A stretch of DNA of 64,000 nucleotides from Sequoia sempervirens (Eukaryota; Streptophyta; Pinopsida; Cupressales; Cupressaceae): contig VDFB02000001.1 of NCBI GenBank assembly GCA_007258455.2, positions 10,171,755-10,235,754 of the forward strand, written 5' to 3'. Both the position numbers and the translations under genes were made by a program. The notes beneath the pieces were generated by a model. That model had not been told where the DNA came from, searched no databases, and was given only the letters and a program-made list of their open reading frames with translations. Positions 45,223 through 58,195 of the stretch are shown one piece after another (position 1 is the stretch's first letter; the number at the start of each line of letters is the position of its first letter).

Positions 45223-45890
45223 ATTTCCTCTCATGGAACGTTCAAGGTGTAACAAGTTACCTCTCCAGGAAGTATTATGTTAGGGATACTTTGTGAAAAT
45301 ATTCTGGTATTGAAGTGCTTTGTCTCTAAGAAATTAAAATTTATGGTTTTTTACTTGCTTCAGCTTGCCGTTCTATTTGGCCTACCAATAAAATGTTTTG
45401 TACCATGCATGAGGTTGGGCATGGTGGAGCTGTCACCCTTTTGTCCCCATGATGGCATGCTTGTGTGGTCAACCATGGATTTGGTCCCACTCATTGGCTC
45501 GTCTAGATTCTCCTTAACATTGATAATCATTCCTTTGGGATTATTAATGTTTATGCTTCTAATGATGTTGTGGAGTGCGTTGTGCTTTGGCACTGGATTG
45601 TTGATTCATTTCCAGTTGCTACTTGGTTATTATTTAGGGATTTCAATATGGTTGAGATGGTGTATGATAAGGACGACACCCTGCCATTCAGATGAGCAGC
45701 TAGCGAAAGGGAGGCGTCGTTTTACATGCGCAATAAATTGGGGCTTTTTGATCCCAATATTGGTCGCCGCCATTCTCATTCTCTCTAGCACACTTGGTGT
45801 AATTTCAGGGCTGGCTTTGATAGAATATTTAAATGCCTTGATCGTGCCATGATCTTGACTTAATCTTTTTTTCTTTTGATAGCTCTTCTC
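45219..45890 (+). pseudogene. LINE b ORF2 endonuclease (APE type), frameshifted
   Basis: It begins MNFLSWNVQGVTSYLSRKYY, where SWNVQG is the conserved start of plant L1 endonucleases. Further on, another frame gives INVYASNDVVECVVLWHW and LLFRDFNMVE, matching the GDFN catalytic block with Gly changed to Arg. At least two frameshifts are needed to read through. The enzyme would nick target DNA to prime cDNA synthesis. Confidence 0.78.
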
Positions 45891-46559
45891 TGCCAGTTAA
45901 GCTATTAGTGGATGTGACCCTGTCTGACCACTTCCCCATTTCTGTTTGCATTGAATGGGAGACGTGCTAGCCTTGCACGTGTAAGACTCAATTCTTCTTA
46001 AACACATCTATTCCTTGCCACAAGCCAACCCTGGCCCACATTCACAGAGTGTGGAATTTGGAGTGCAGAACAGCTCTACTTGGTGGAATGATGCTATCAC
46101 GTGCACGACTAGATTTCTACGCATTTATGGGCGCCAACTGGCTATCTTTCATCAGTAGTCTTATGAGGCTACCACCGCTAACCTATGGTCAACTACTGAA
46201 GCTTTGGCGGCCAGTCCCTTTTCACCATCATTGCAAGTCAGGGTGGCAGAATTAAGGCACAAAAATCAAGTTGCAGACAATTATGTTGCCAGAGGTGTGC
46301 TGATCAAAGCCTAGTTACATTGGCTAAAAGTTGGTGATTGTGCCTCCAAAGACTTTTTTTGGCGTTGTGTACCATACACTCATCCCCGGGCATTAAAAAA
46401 ATCAAAGATGGTATTCAGGTGCTCTCTGAGCTTCCTGAAATTCTCCAAGACTTTGTGTGTCATTATGAGTAGGTTTTCACTGCACAGGAACGTACACCTA
46501 TGCACCAGCAAGCCCTTTAGGATTTCCTTATTGTCATGTCAAATAGGCTTTCCTTAGCC

Positions 46560-47504
46560 TAGAAATTTTTTTGTGATCAATTGTTAGCAATTGATGATCT
46601 CAAGGAAGTTGTTCATTCTATGGTTGATGCCAAAGCCCCGGGGATTGATGGCTTCCCTTGTGAATTCTATAAGGCCCTTTGGGACTGTGTTGGGAAAGAT
46701 CTGCATCATGTTTACTTAGAGGCTATTCATGCCAATTTTCTAGGTAATTTAATAAACAAAGGCAATATACAATTCATACCTAAGTCTGGAGATTTGGAGG
46801 ACATTTGCAATTAGAGGCCTATCATGCTTCTCAATGTCTCTTACAAAATTATTGCCAAGGCTCTGACGCTGAAGATTCGCCATTTGTTGCCTTAGATTGT
46901 GCGTCCTGAGTAAACAAGATTCATCAAATCTAGGTTCATTTTGGATAATATCATTGTTGTTTGGGAAGGCATGGAATGGGCCCGACGTTCAAACCAGAAA
47001 GCCGTCTTTGTTAAAATTGACTTTTCCAAAGCCCATGACCGCATTGAATGGCCTTTTATTCTTGCTATGTTATAGGCTTTGGGATTTGGGCCTAATTTTA
47101 TTCAGGTTGTTCGTATGCTTTTTGCGGATGCCTTGGCTTTTATTACCACCAATGGTCATCAATCTTCTCCTTTTGGCCTCTTTCATTCCATTTGGAAAGG
47201 ATGCCCTCTTGCCCCCTCTCTGTATGTGCTAGCGGCTGAAGGATTTGGCTACCTCTTGGCCCATGTGGTTTCCCAATGGTGTGTCAAGGGTATTTTGCTG
47301 CCCAATTCTCAGGATCAATTGGTTAATGGCCATTTTGTAGATGATTCTTTCCTCACTCTTCTGGAGGAAGAAGATAATATTAAAGTGGCCTTGGATTGCC
47401 TTAATACTTTTTGTCTTGCTTCTGGTTCTGCCATCCAATGGCACAAAACCTTGTGCTACAGACAATCTGTTTTACCTACTCTTCCTTGGTTTCAACAAGT
47501 ATAA
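46560..47504 (+). pseudogene. LINE b ORF2 reverse transcriptase core
   Basis: A single frame with several stops gives KAPGIDGFPCEFYKALWDC, INKGNIQFIPKSGD, RPIMLLNVSYKIIAKAL, FVKIDFSKAHDRIEW, KGCPLAPSLYVLAAEG and the catalytic HFVDDSFLTL. The two catalytic Asp residues remain (consensus FADD). Stops at about 46812, 46892, 46911 and 47070 inactivate it. Confidence 0.9.
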
Positions 47505-49520
47505 TTGGAAGTTGATTGGGCTAGGAGATTTTTTTTGGTTTATAGGCATTCCCTTTGCCTTCCAAGCTTCTTTGGCTGAGTTATGGCAAGATGTTCTATC
47601 CAGTGTTGAGAAAATTCTTACCTACTGGATTACTAAGCCCTTTCTCTGGTGGGAAAATTCCAAGTTTGTTCTAAGGTGCTTGCTACCACCCATGTTTACT
47701 ATTCTTCTTGTTGGGCCCCTTCAAAAGCTGCCTATGGCAAGCTTGAAAAATTGCTCAAATATTTTCTTTGGGTCTCTGCTAACTCCCACAAAGGGTTTCA
47801 TCGTGTTGTTTGGGAATTTTGTTTCCTTCCTAGAGATTGTGAAGGACTTGGGTTACTCTCCACTCAGCGGCAAGGGACTGCCTTGTGTGTCAAATGGATA
47901 ATTTGTGCCCTCATTGGTAATGAGGCCTAAAAAATTCTTCTTAGACATTGTATCTAGTTTGGTTTTCCTACACATAGACCCACCTGGAAGGGGATTGGTC
48001 TTCAAACCCTTCTAATTATGGAGGAACCAGTCCAAATTGTGGGAACTTTTGTGGCGAAGAGAATTTGGAAAGCTTGGAAGGCTATTAAACCCCAACTTCA
48101 CTGGGCTAGTTCTAGTTTTCATGATGGGCTCTCACTCAACTAGCAGAATATTTGGTGGTCGCCCCTTTTTTCCAGCAATGGACAGCCATTAGCTAAATCG
48201 CCTTGGATTAAGTCACTCAAATTTCACAAAAAGGGCATACAGACCTTGCAATAGATTTTTCATAGACCCACTATGTTTATCATGTAGTGGGGAGAGTTTT
48301 GTGCCCTGTACAAGCTTCACAACTAGGACCGTGCTACTTTTGATGGTCTGGTGAATGCTATCGAGGTGCAGAGATGCTTCATAAGGTTGGAATTCATGGG
48401 ACCAAACCCTGGTGGAAGGACTGAAAGTGGTATCCAAACAACCCTTTCAGGAATTACAAGCCTCAACTTGGTTACAGGTGGCTTTCACCACACTTTCCTA
48501 TGATTTAGAGTTTGAACCAAAGGTGGCTTCTTCAATCTTTCGCTCATGTCTGGTGTAAAATATATTTTGCCACTTGGTCTGCAAGTGTTGAGTTGAAACT
48601 TTCCCACTTTGCTTGGTGTATTCTTTTCCAAGGCTTGTCGGGTTCTTAGCTTGTTCACTTGGGGGTCCAGGACCCTCGCTGCCCTTTTTGTGGGAAAGTT
48701 GAGACTTTTAAGTATCTTTTTTGGTTTTGTCCCAGAGCTCAGCAGCTTTGGACTTGGATTCATGACTTCTTTCAACCCTTTAGACCGAAGCCCTTCTCCT
48801 GGCATATGATTTTGCTGGAAGATTCATCTAGATTTCCTACTAAGTATACCCAACTTTGGAACACTTTCAAGGTGGAAATCATTTTCAATATCTAGAAAGA
48901 TAGAAATGCTTGCATATTTGCTTATTCTCAAATGGATATTAATGTTTCTTTATATTCTAAAGTAGTTATTTGTTCTAATGTGCTTTTATAGATCTAGGTG
49001 CAAGCTAACAAAGTTGCACTTGAAGTTGCTCACTTGCAAGTGTTGCTGGATCACTGGGGCAATGCCCCTTGCATTGTTTCTTGGGTGCCCACTTCGCCCA
49101 CCTCTTCCCACGGCCGGTTGCCCTCTTAGGGCCGGCAGCAGAGTGGTTCTGCGCACCCTTGCTCTTAGCCTCCTCTTTGGCAGGATTCTTTCCCTCCTCG
49201 GTGGACTCGCTCCCCTCCGCCATGGGCTAGCCAGGGGTGGCCTTCTGGCAGCGCTTCAGGGAGTGGCAGTGGTGGCTCTGAGTGGCCCTCTAATGACACT
49301 CCTGCTTCTAGCTCTAGCTGGATAGATACTGGTAAATTCTTTTCGCGTCTAGCGCTTGCAATCTTGCCCCGATGTGAGGATAAAGAAGAAGAAAAAGATA
49401 AAGATGTTGATAATGGTTGGGGTCCTCTTGACGTCACTAACCCTGCTGATGTATGGGGAAAAAAATTGGATGATAGAGACCCTCTTGGCTTTGTTGGCAC
49501 TGCTCTGGTCACTTAATGAC
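47505..49520 (+). pseudogene. LINE b ORF2 C-terminal region with zf-RVT
   Basis: Frames shift through the thumb region. At 48659-48895 a zinc-binding zf-RVT segment reads DPRCPFCGKVETFKYLFWFC. At 48990-49360 the strand becomes GC-rich. The ORF end is not definable because of frameshifts. Confidence 0.75.
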
Positions 49521-49804
49521 CCATTTTATGTTTTTTGTATTCATGGACTTCTGGGCTTGGCCAATGTTAGTTAGTCTTTTGGTTTTCTGGGCACTGCCCA
49601 TGTGACTCTTGAGGTGTGCCTTTTTACCACCCATCTTTTTTTGTGAACATGTATTTTATCTTTAGTTTAATATAGATAACTGCCATATTCATCAAATTTT
49701 TTTTTTCTTATGTGTACAACTATTGGGGTAGCAATGTACAAGCATTGGCATATTTTATATTAATAGTCTGTCCTATCACAAATATAAAAAGTGAGCAATG
49801 TAGA

Positions 49805-51181
49805 AATTTGAGATATTTTCCAAGATTCTGTCAAACATTATGAGCAAGTTTTCACTATTGAGGAAACCTCTCTTAAACTTGACTAGACCATTCAAGAGTG
49901 CATCTAGTTTTTTCCCTATCATCTTCCTTCCTCACAAAAATCCTTCTGTAATCAATTTCCCTCCATTTCCAATCTCAAGGAAGATGTTTGTACCATGTCC
50001 AATGACAAGGCTCATGGTTGTGATGACTTCCCTTGGGAATTTTATAAGGCCCTTTTACATTGTGTTGGGGAGGACTTGCATAAAGTGTACCTTGAAGCCT
50101 TCTAATCCAAGTTGTTAGGGAAAGTAATTAACAAAGGAAATATTAAATTCATACCTAAGTCTAAAGAACTAGAGGATATTTGTCACTAGAGACCTATCAC
50201 CTTGCTCAATGCCCCTTACAAGATAATTTCCAAAGCTTTGGCTCTGAAAGTGTGTTGTCTCCTTTCTCAAATTGTGAGGCTTGAGAAAACTAGATTCATT
50301 AAATCTAGGTATATTCTAGATAATATTATTGGAGTCTGGGAAGGTATAGAATGAGCTAGACACTCTCAATAGAAGGTTTTATTTATTAAAATTGACTTTG
50401 TCAAGGCCTATGATCATATTAAATATACCTTTATTCTATCCATGCTTTAGGATTTTGGATTTGGGCCTTGCTTCATTCAATTTATTACCATGCTCTTTGT
50501 AGATGCCTTGACTTGCGTTACTATTAATGTTTAGCAATCTAGTACTTTTAGGATTTTTAGGTCCATTTATAAGGGTTGTCCCTTGGCTTTGACTCTCTAT
50601 GTGCTTGCTTTTGAAGGTTTGGTTACCTTCTAACTCATTTCATGTCTCAAGGGCTAGTCAAAGGTATAGATTTAACTAATTCTTTAGCTCATCTTGTTAG
50701 TGGCCACTCTATGGATTATTATTTCCTCACTCTTAAAAGAGGAGAAAAATATCAAACAAGCCCTTAAGTGCCTAGATGTTTTTTTGTAAAGCTTCTATCT
50801 TTTCCATTTAGTGGCATAAGACTTAATGTCACCTACAATCCTTCCTCTCCATGTTTTCCTAGCTCAACTTCTATGGTTGGAAATGGATTGGTCACAAAGA
50901 TGTTTTTTGATACCTAGGCACCCCCTTTTCCTTAAATAGGCTTCATATGTATCCTTATGGAAACATTTCCTTACTAGAATTGAAAATAAATTGGCCTACT
51001 AATAACCAAACCCCTTTCTTTGGCTAATAAAATTCAAGTTTTTTCCAAGATTCTAGTTACCACTCATGTTTATTAGTCCTCAAGTTGGGCTCCTTCTAAG
51101 GCCTTATACATGAAATTGGATAATCTTCTTCATAATTTTCTTTAGGCTTCTTAAAAAAAATAGAAGAGATTTTATAGGGTG
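49805..51181 (+). mobile_element. L1-type LINE c, 5'-truncated, first half (continues at 58196)
   Basis: From GATATTTTCCAAGATTCTGT the sequence aligns with LINE b from about 46430 onward, so it starts just before the reverse transcriptase. It is more degraded than LINE b; for example the RT core is scattered over frames with many stops. It has the same strand and family as LINE b and lies directly after it. Copia C interrupts it at 51181. Confidence 0.82.
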
Positions 51182-52420
51182 TGTTGGAAATACAAGGGCA
51201 GACAACTGAGAGGGGGGGGGTGAATTAGTTGTCATAGAAATTCAAAACGTATCCAACTTATTAACCTTATTCTCAGATCTGATTATTAACCATGAAGACA
51301 TAAATCATCAACACATCAGAAACACACATAACACCAAATTTTTTATGTGGAAACCCTGTTAGGGGAAAAACCATGATGGAGGTTAGTCCACAAGATTATA
51401 CCCTATTAAAAGTATAATGAAAATGAAATATGGGGAATGCACATGCATTTAGGCACACTGCCTAGAGCTCACTGCTCAAATACAAAGGAAGACACACTAT
51501 CTTACAAAGAGATTCAAACTATAGCCATCCAGATTTTGAACTGAGAAAATAGCATCTGCTAATGCCTGATTACAGTTCCAATTAAGCACATGAACACTTC
51601 TCCACTCTTCTTCACTCTTCTTCACACTTTTCTCTTCCTTCGAATGATTTAGAACATTATTCGTGCACAAACACATTCGACATCCTTTTGCCACACTTAA
51701 ATTCGAATAAAAAATTGCTCTTATATATCCGCAACAAGAAATTTCATCGCTACAAGTCGACCACAAAGAAATAATAAAATGAATATAAACTGTCGGCCCA
51801 AAACATTAAAGATTATCAATGCAAATCAACCAAGGTCGGCCACAACTTAGTGAGGACCCAAATCAACATCTCCAACATGAAAAAACTTCAATTAATTTCT
51901 CCTCGAAGATCCACAACACGCTAAAAACACTATGTCAGCCAAGAACAAGAAAAACATGAACACGCAAGATAAAATCTTTGATCATGAGCACACCAATCAA
52001 TGCAGACGTGCAATAAAGATAAAGCATGATCTAGAAACATCCACAAGCATCACAAATCACAAGAGAAGCATCTGAAACAACTAAACTAACTGAAATAGCA
52101 TCCTCTTCAATCAGGACACCAACTAAAGAAACAAAATAATTGTCAGAATGAAAATCTTCATAACTTGATCAAATCTTCATGCGGATCTCTGAAACTCGAC
52201 GTGGATAAACTAGATACACTAAAAAATAGGCCCTTTAGTCCACAACCTCTGATCAACAACGTACAAAAATAACCACCATACTGAACTTCACTACAACTTG
52301 CAACTCATTTATTACAATTTTCTCAATATCCTCGACATATACAGCTTCAAATGCATTAATGCTAATAGTGTTGACATCAATGACAAAAACATATCAGTAA
52401 CACAACCACAACATCCAACA
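51182..52420 (-). repeat. 3' LTR of copia C (1,239 bp)
   Basis: It starts TGTTGGAAATACAAGGG and ends ACATCCAACA on the plus strand, followed by ATCTCCCCCTTTGGA, the reverse complement of the purine tract. The LTR matches 56944-58190 and, inverted, 1115-2359. A minus-strand TATATAAG is at about 51720-51730. Confidence 0.93.
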
Positions 52421-52742
52421 ATCTCCCCCTTTGGAATTAATGGCAACAAATGATGTGAAAAACATCATCAACGCAATTGACTCCTGCTTAGGTTCTGACT
52501 CATCTTCTCCTCAACACTTTCACATAGTCTTTCTCCCCACAAGGCTCTTCTCCTTAGATAATCACCAGTTTTTCACTTGACTCTTCTCCCCCTTTGACAT
52601 CAATGACAAAGATCTCTAAGCTCTGAACCACATATCTAAATTTCTGAACATCTAACTAGACTCCCCTTGAGTAGCAGCCACCACAACATCAATCCGAAGC
52701 AAGATATGATTGTGAAATGCACAAACTAATGCAATTCAATGC

Positions 52743-53409
52743 ATCCTTAGTTCTGATTAGGAGGCGTAATCACTCCTAATTTCCCTCTGAGATACTCAAA
52801 AGCATCTTTAGGCAACGACTTAGTAAAGATGTATGCAATCTGCTACTTAGTAGGCACATACTCCAGTTTGACTTCCTTTTCACTTACCTTCTCCCTCAAA
52901 AAGTGAAACTTGATAGATATATGCTTTTTTTTTGAATGCAGCACAAGATTCTTGGAAATGTTAATAGCACTTGAGTTATCACAAAATATAGCAATAGGCT
53001 TATCATTACAACTCTGATATCCTTCAACATCTATTTCATCCATAGGACTTGAGTACAATTGTTAGCATCAACAATGTATTCAGCCTCTGCAGTAGACAAG
53101 AAAATTACATTCTGCTTCTTTCTTAACCATGAAATTAGCTTTTTACCCAAGAAAAATGTTCCACCACTAGTACTTTTCTATCATTCACATCTCCTGCCCA
53201 GTCAACATCAATAAAGGAACTCAAGGTAAGATCATCATCTTTAGGATACCATAGGCGAAGATCAACAATTGGACCTTCAAGTATCTGAAAATTCTTTTCA
53301 CAACAGTCACATGAGATTCCTTTGGATTAGCTTGAAATCTTGCAACAACACATACAACATTCATGATATCAGGCCTATTTTGAGTTAAATACAACAATCC
53401 ACCAATCAT
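52743..53409 (-). pseudogene. Copia C RNase H and RT end, broken
   Basis: 53221-53409 gives GGLLYLTQNRPDIMNVVCVV, the end of the reverse transcriptase. 52843-53058 gives IAIFCDNSSAINISKNLVLH and KHISIKFHF of RNase H, and the tail with IFTKSL follows after a stop at 52843. These correspond to 1-809 in copia A. Confidence 0.87.
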
Positions 53410-53448
53410 CGATCTGTATCTTGTTTGATTTGCTTTCAGGGAATCATC

Positions 53449-54060
53449 TTATGTTGTCAACTTGCATCTGGTCACCATGGGTGTACCAACTAGCTTTGAA
53501 TCTTTCATACCAAACTTCTTCAACAATTCCTTCACATACTTGGACTGAGATATAAAAATCCCTTTATCTAACTGAGTAATTTGCAATCCCAAAAAGAATT
53601 TCATCTCACCAATCATAGACATCTCAAATTCATTTTGCATCTCATTAGCAAACTTCATGCACAAACCATCATCTCCTCCAAAAATGATATCATGAACAAA
53701 GACTTCAACAATCAAATCTTTATTATGATCAATCTTGAAATACATATTACTATCAACAATACCTTTGTTAAATCCAAGCTTCAACAAATACTTAACCAAT
53801 CTTGCATACCATGCTCTAGGGGCTTGCTTGAGTCTATACACTGCTTTCTTTAACCGACACACCATATCTTCCTTATCAGTCAACTGTAATCCATCAGGTT
53901 GCTCAACATACACTTCTTCCAATTCACCATTTAGAAAAGATGATTTTACATCTAGCTGATAAACTTTGTAGTTCTTGTGAGCAACATAGGCAAGAAATAA
54001 TCTTACAGCTTGAATTCTAGCAATAGGGGCAAAAGTCTCTTCAAAATCAATTCCTTCCAT
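53449..54060 (-). pseudogene. Copia C reverse transcriptase with mutated catalytic motif
   Basis: The frame reads [40 protein letters not shown] and [13 protein letters not shown]. At the active site it has [12 protein letters not shown] where copia elements have YVDD, so the first catalytic Asp is His and Tyr is Phe. The polymerase would be inactive even without the frame breaks. Confidence 0.9.
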
Positions 54061-54305
54061 CTGTGAATATCATTTACATACTAGTCGTTCTTTTTTTCTA
54101 ACCACTTCACCCTGCTCATTTAGTTTGTTTCTAAGGACCCATTTGGTTCCAATGACATTCTTATCCTTAGGCCCGGGAACAAGAATTCATGTATCATTCT
54201 TTTCAATCTGTTTTAACTCTTATTTCATTGCTTCAACCCAATGCTCATCTTTACATGCTTCATTCACACTAGTAGGCTTAGTATTTGAAATCAAGCAATA
54301 CTCTT

Positions 54306-55106
54306 CTACAATATTTCTCCTAGTCTAGACACCTTTTTTCTTATCGTGCCTATAATATGATCTTCTGAATGATGCAATCTTACATACCTCAGAGTCTTCT
54401 TAGGATGTTCTTCAAATTTAGGTTCTTCTGATCTCTCTTTTGCTCTTTCACCAATTTCTCCTTCTTCTTCATTTTCTTGATTTACCAGATTGATTTGCAC
54501 TTGATTTGTAGTCTGAACTTGCTTTCCTTTGTTTGTACTGTCATCCTGATCATCAGAGTCATATCCACAAGTTCTGGATAGTGTACCAAAGTCTTCATCA
54601 ACCTTAACATTTGCACTTTCAACCATTTTCTTCAATCTTTTATTGTAACACCAGTAGGCCTTACTTTTAGTAGCATAACCTAGAAAGATACCTTCATCGC
54701 TCCTAGCATCAAACTTTCCTATGTCTTCATCTCTCTTAATATAACATCTGCTTCCAAATATCTTGAAGTATTTAAAAATAGGCTTTTGACCAGTCCATCG
54801 CTCAAAAGGGGTCTTACCAGTATCACCTTTGATTTGTACCTGGTTGAGTGTGTACATAGCAGTACTCACAACTTCTCTCCAATAGATATGAGGGACATTT
54901 CCTTCCAACATCATAGTTCTAGCAACATCTTCAATTATTCTATTCTTCCTTTCCACAACTCCATTTTGCTGAGGGGTCCGCAGTGCAGATAATTGTCTCT
55001 TTATTCCATGTTCTTCACAAAAAGTATTAAATTCACCAGAAGTGAATTCACCACCTCTATTTGATCTTAGACATTTAATCTTCAAACCTATCTCTGTCTC
55101 AACCAT
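54306..55106 (-). pseudogene. Copia C integrase core, C-terminal part
   Basis: The frame contains RSNRGGEFTSGEFNTFCEEH (consensus RSDNGGE, with the catalytic Asp replaced by Asn-Arg), TPQQNGVVERKNRIIEDVAR and WTGQKPIFKYFKIFGSRCY. A charged linker follows. Loss of the D of the DDE triad would inactivate strand transfer. Confidence 0.88.
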
Positions 55107-55163
55107 AGCTTTAAAGATATTGAACTTTTCAAGTGCTTCAAATCTCTCCCCTAAAAAAGTAAC

Positions 55164-55862
55164 TCATACCATTCTAGAATATTCATCAATGAGTAACACG
55201 AAATACCTGTAGCCTTGTAAACTTCCGACCTTAGAGGGACCACATAGATCAATATGCACAAGCTCTAACAATTCATTTGAACAATTCTTTTTACTTTGAA
55301 ATGAAATCCTAGTTTGCTTTCCCAATTGACATTCCTTGCATATTGCATTAGTAGGTTTCACCACCTTAGTTAGATCTCTCACAACCTTAGTGGAACTTAT
55401 CTTGACAATATTATCAAAGTTTACATGACACAACCTCCTATGCCATAACCAACTTTCATCAACTTGAGCAATCAAACAAATTTTACTAGCAACACTCAAG
55501 TGAAAGATATTACCTTTTGTTTTTGTACCTGATGCAATTTTATTTCTGGAGCTCAATATTTTGCATTTTCCATCCTTGAACTGAAGATTGTATCCCTTAT
55601 CAACCATTTGACCAACACTCAAAAGATTATGCTTCAAGCCTTCCACATACAAAACATCATCAGTATTATGCTTACCATAAAGAGAAATGCAACTTTTTCC
55701 ATGAATCACACCAGCTGTATTATCACCAAATCTCACAACACCACCATCATACTTTTCCAAGCTTACAAACTTACTTTTGTCTCCTGTCATATGATGTGAA
55801 CATCCACTATCAATCACCCATTTATCTTTTTCCTCAACTCGAGCAGCCAGGGCTTTCTCCAT
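55164..55862 (-). pseudogene. Copia C protease and integrase start
   Basis: WVIDSGCSHHMTGDKSKF is the retropepsin motif (DSG). GAG_pre-integrase follows with LWHRRLCHVNFDNIV and CKECQLGKQTRISF, and then LELVHIDLCGPSKVGSLQG of the integrase core up to DEYSRMV. A frame break separates it from the following integrase piece. Confidence 0.9.
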
Positions 55863-56002
55863 ATTTGTACAACCAGCTGATTCAATAGATACAAGATTAT
55901 TTTCCTTGATAGCAATAAATACCCATTCATCATCACTTCTATTTCCTTTATTGAAGATTCATCATCTGTCACACCTTCATCAACAGTATAGTAACACTTC
56001 TT

Positions 56003-56888
56003 CTAAAATATAGGCTTGTTATGTCTTGGTTTAGCAACTCTTTCCGGACACCTTGATGCAAAATGACCTATCTTATTGCAAGATAAACATTTAAGAGGTA
56101 ATTTTCCTTCATACTTACCTTTTCCTCTCAGTACTCTTTTGACAATAATTGCTTCTAGCTCTTCTAGCTCTCTTTCTTCTTCTTCAATCTGTCTGATTTC
56201 ATCCTCATACTTGAATGTCTTTCTAGTTGAACTTTCACCTAGCTCATATCTCTGTCTATCTCTTCCGGAAGTAGTAGCCTTAAATGCAGATTCAACCTTA
56301 GGAAGGGCATCACCAAATTCGCTCAACTCAAAAAGTAGTCAGCTTACCAACCAACGTATCTTTGGTTATGTTTGTTACAGTCTGGAGCTCTTCAATAACA
56401 CTATCTTTGACTTTGTAAGAATCAGACAACTTGGATCTAAGCACTTTAGCAACAATCTCAGATTTGTCTATCTTTCCACTAGCACATCTAATACCACACA
56501 CAAGTTCATTCACTCTTTGCATGAAAGTATTAATGTTCTTATCATCACCCATTCTCAACCTTTCGTATTTCCGTTTCAAACTTTGCAACTTAGCAATCTT
56601 CACATTAGCATCACCTTCCTACAAGGTTTCCAACTTTTTCTAGATCTTATGAGCAGTCTTCAGATCCATAACATTTGTCATCTCAGAATCAGTCAAAGCA
56701 CTCAACAAAGCTTCCTTAGCCCAGATATTATACTCAGCATATGTACTATTCGGTGGAATAACATACCTCTTACTTGTAATGCTCCAGAAGGGTTCACCAA
56801 TACATCTCAGATGGCACTCCATTCGAGTCTTCCACAAAGAATAATTTGTTCCATCAAATCTCAGACTATCCTTCTTGTAACTTTTCAT
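56003..56888 (-). pseudogene. Copia C Gag, broken in three
   Basis: 56640-56888 begins MKSYKKDSLRFDGTNYSLWK and is the Gag start. 56328-56603 continues with KYERLRMGDDKNINTFMQRV. 56003-56326 holds the CCHC zinc knuckle CLSCNKIGHFASRC. Stops and shifts separate the pieces. Gag would build the particle and its knuckle would bind the RNA. Confidence 0.9.
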
Positions 56889-56923
56889 CCCGGATCACCT
56901 TAAGCTGTTAAACTTCTTCTAAG

Positions 56924-56942
56924 GAACCTGCTCTAATACCAA
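56924..56942 (-). other. tRNA-iMet-type primer site of copia C
   Basis: The minus strand reads TTGGTATTAGAGCAGGTTC one base inside the 5' LTR. It resembles TGGTATCAGAGC, the plant copia primer site. Confidence 0.85.
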
Positions 56943-56943
56943 T

Positions 56944-58190
56944 TGTTGGCAATACAAGGGAAAACAACTGAGAGGGGGGCGAGGGAGTGAATCAGTTGTC
57001 ACAAAAAATCAAAACATATCCAACTTATTAACCTTATTCTTAGATTTGATTATTAACCATGAAAACATAAATCATCAACACATCAGAAACACACATAACA
57101 CCAAGATTTTTTACATGGAAACCCTGTTAGGTGAAAAACCACAGTGGAGGTCAGTCCACAAGATTATACCCTATTAAAAGTATAATGAAAATGAAATATG
57201 GGAAATGTAGATGCATTCAGACACATTGCCTAGAGCTTACTGCTCAAATACAAAGGAAGACACATTGTCTTACAAAGAGATTTGGATTACAACCATCTGG
57301 ATTTTGAATTAAGAAAATAGCATCTGCTAATGCCTGATTAAAGTTCCAATTAAGCACATGAACACTTCTCCACTCTTCTTCACTCTTCTTCACACTCTGC
57401 TCTGCCTTCGAATGATTTAAAACATTATTCGCACACACACACATTCAACATCCTTTTCCCACACTTAAATTCGAATAAACAATCGCTCTTATATATCTGC
57501 AACAAGAAATTTCATCGCTACAAGTCAGCCACAAATAAAAAAATAAAATGAATATAAACTATCAGTCGTAAACATTAAAGATTATCAATCCAAATCAACC
57601 AAGGTCGGCCACAACTTAGTGAGGGCCCAAATCAACATCTCCAACATGAAAACACTTCAATTAATTTCTCCTCGAAGATCCACAACATGCTACAAACACT
57701 ATGTTGGCCAAGAACAAGAAAAACATGAACATGCAAGAGAAAATATTGGATCATGAGCACAACGATCAATGCAAACGTGCAAAAAAGATAGAGCATGATC
57801 TAGAAACATCCACAAGCATAACGAATAACAAGAGAAGCATCCACAACAATTGAACTAACTAAAATAGCATCATCTTCAATCAGGAACACCAACTGAAGAA
57901 ACATAAAAAATATCAGAATGAAAATCTTGATAACTCGATCAAATCTTCATGCAGATCTCTAAAACTTGATGTGGATAAACTAGATACACTCAACAAAAAA
58001 CCCTTTATTCCACAACCACTGATCAACAACGTACAAAAATAACCACCATATTGAACTTCACTACAACCTGCAACTCATTTATTACAATTTTCTCAATATC
58101 CTCGACATATACAGCTTGAAATGCATTAATGCTAATAGTGTTGACATCAATGACAACCAGATATCAACAACACAACCACAACATCCAATA
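56944..58190 (-). repeat. 5' LTR of copia C (1,247 bp)
   Basis: It starts TGTTGGCAATACAAGGG and ends ACATCCAATA on the plus strand. It aligns with 51182-52420 throughout with tens of differences. A minus-strand TATATAAGAG promoter box lies at about 57487-57496. Confidence 0.93.
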
Positions 58191-58195
58191 GGGTG

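Larger units (their letters stand above)
44801..49690 (+). mobile_element. L1-type LINE b, 3' part (continues from 34088)
   Basis: This holds the ORF1 C-terminus, then ORF2 with endonuclease, reverse transcriptase and zinc-binding end, and a 3' region ending near CTGCCATATTCATCAAA. Frames shift repeatedly in ORF2. The order and size fit a full-length plant L1 element. Confidence 0.88.
51182..58190 (-). mobile_element. Ty1/copia element C (family A), complete structure, 7.0 kb
   Basis: LTRs at 51182-52420 and 56944-58190 flank a degraded gag-pol. GGGTG precedes the left LTR (51177-51181) and follows the right LTR (58191-58195), giving a 5-bp target duplication. The LINE sequence continues on both sides. 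Polypurine tract and primer site are both present. The outer end of the 5' LTR reads CCAATA instead of CCAACA. Domain order on the minus strand is Gag, protease, integrase, RT, RNase H, with frame breaks in each. Confidence 0.95.

Noticed and set aside
51176..51240. Poly-G tract as a regulatory G-quadruplex
   Set aside because: It is a single G run at the LTR edge, not four spaced runs; its length may be imprecise.
51497..51766. 89-codon minus-strand ORF in the copia C LTR
   Set aside because: It lies wholly in the LTR, is not conserved as an ORF in the partner LTR or in copia A, and overlaps the promoter and leader region.
56076..56903. 275-codon plus-strand ORF opposite copia C Gag
   Set aside because: It is antisense to the Gag frames with a zinc knuckle; its Ser/Leu-rich content is what the reverse of an E/K-rich protein gives.
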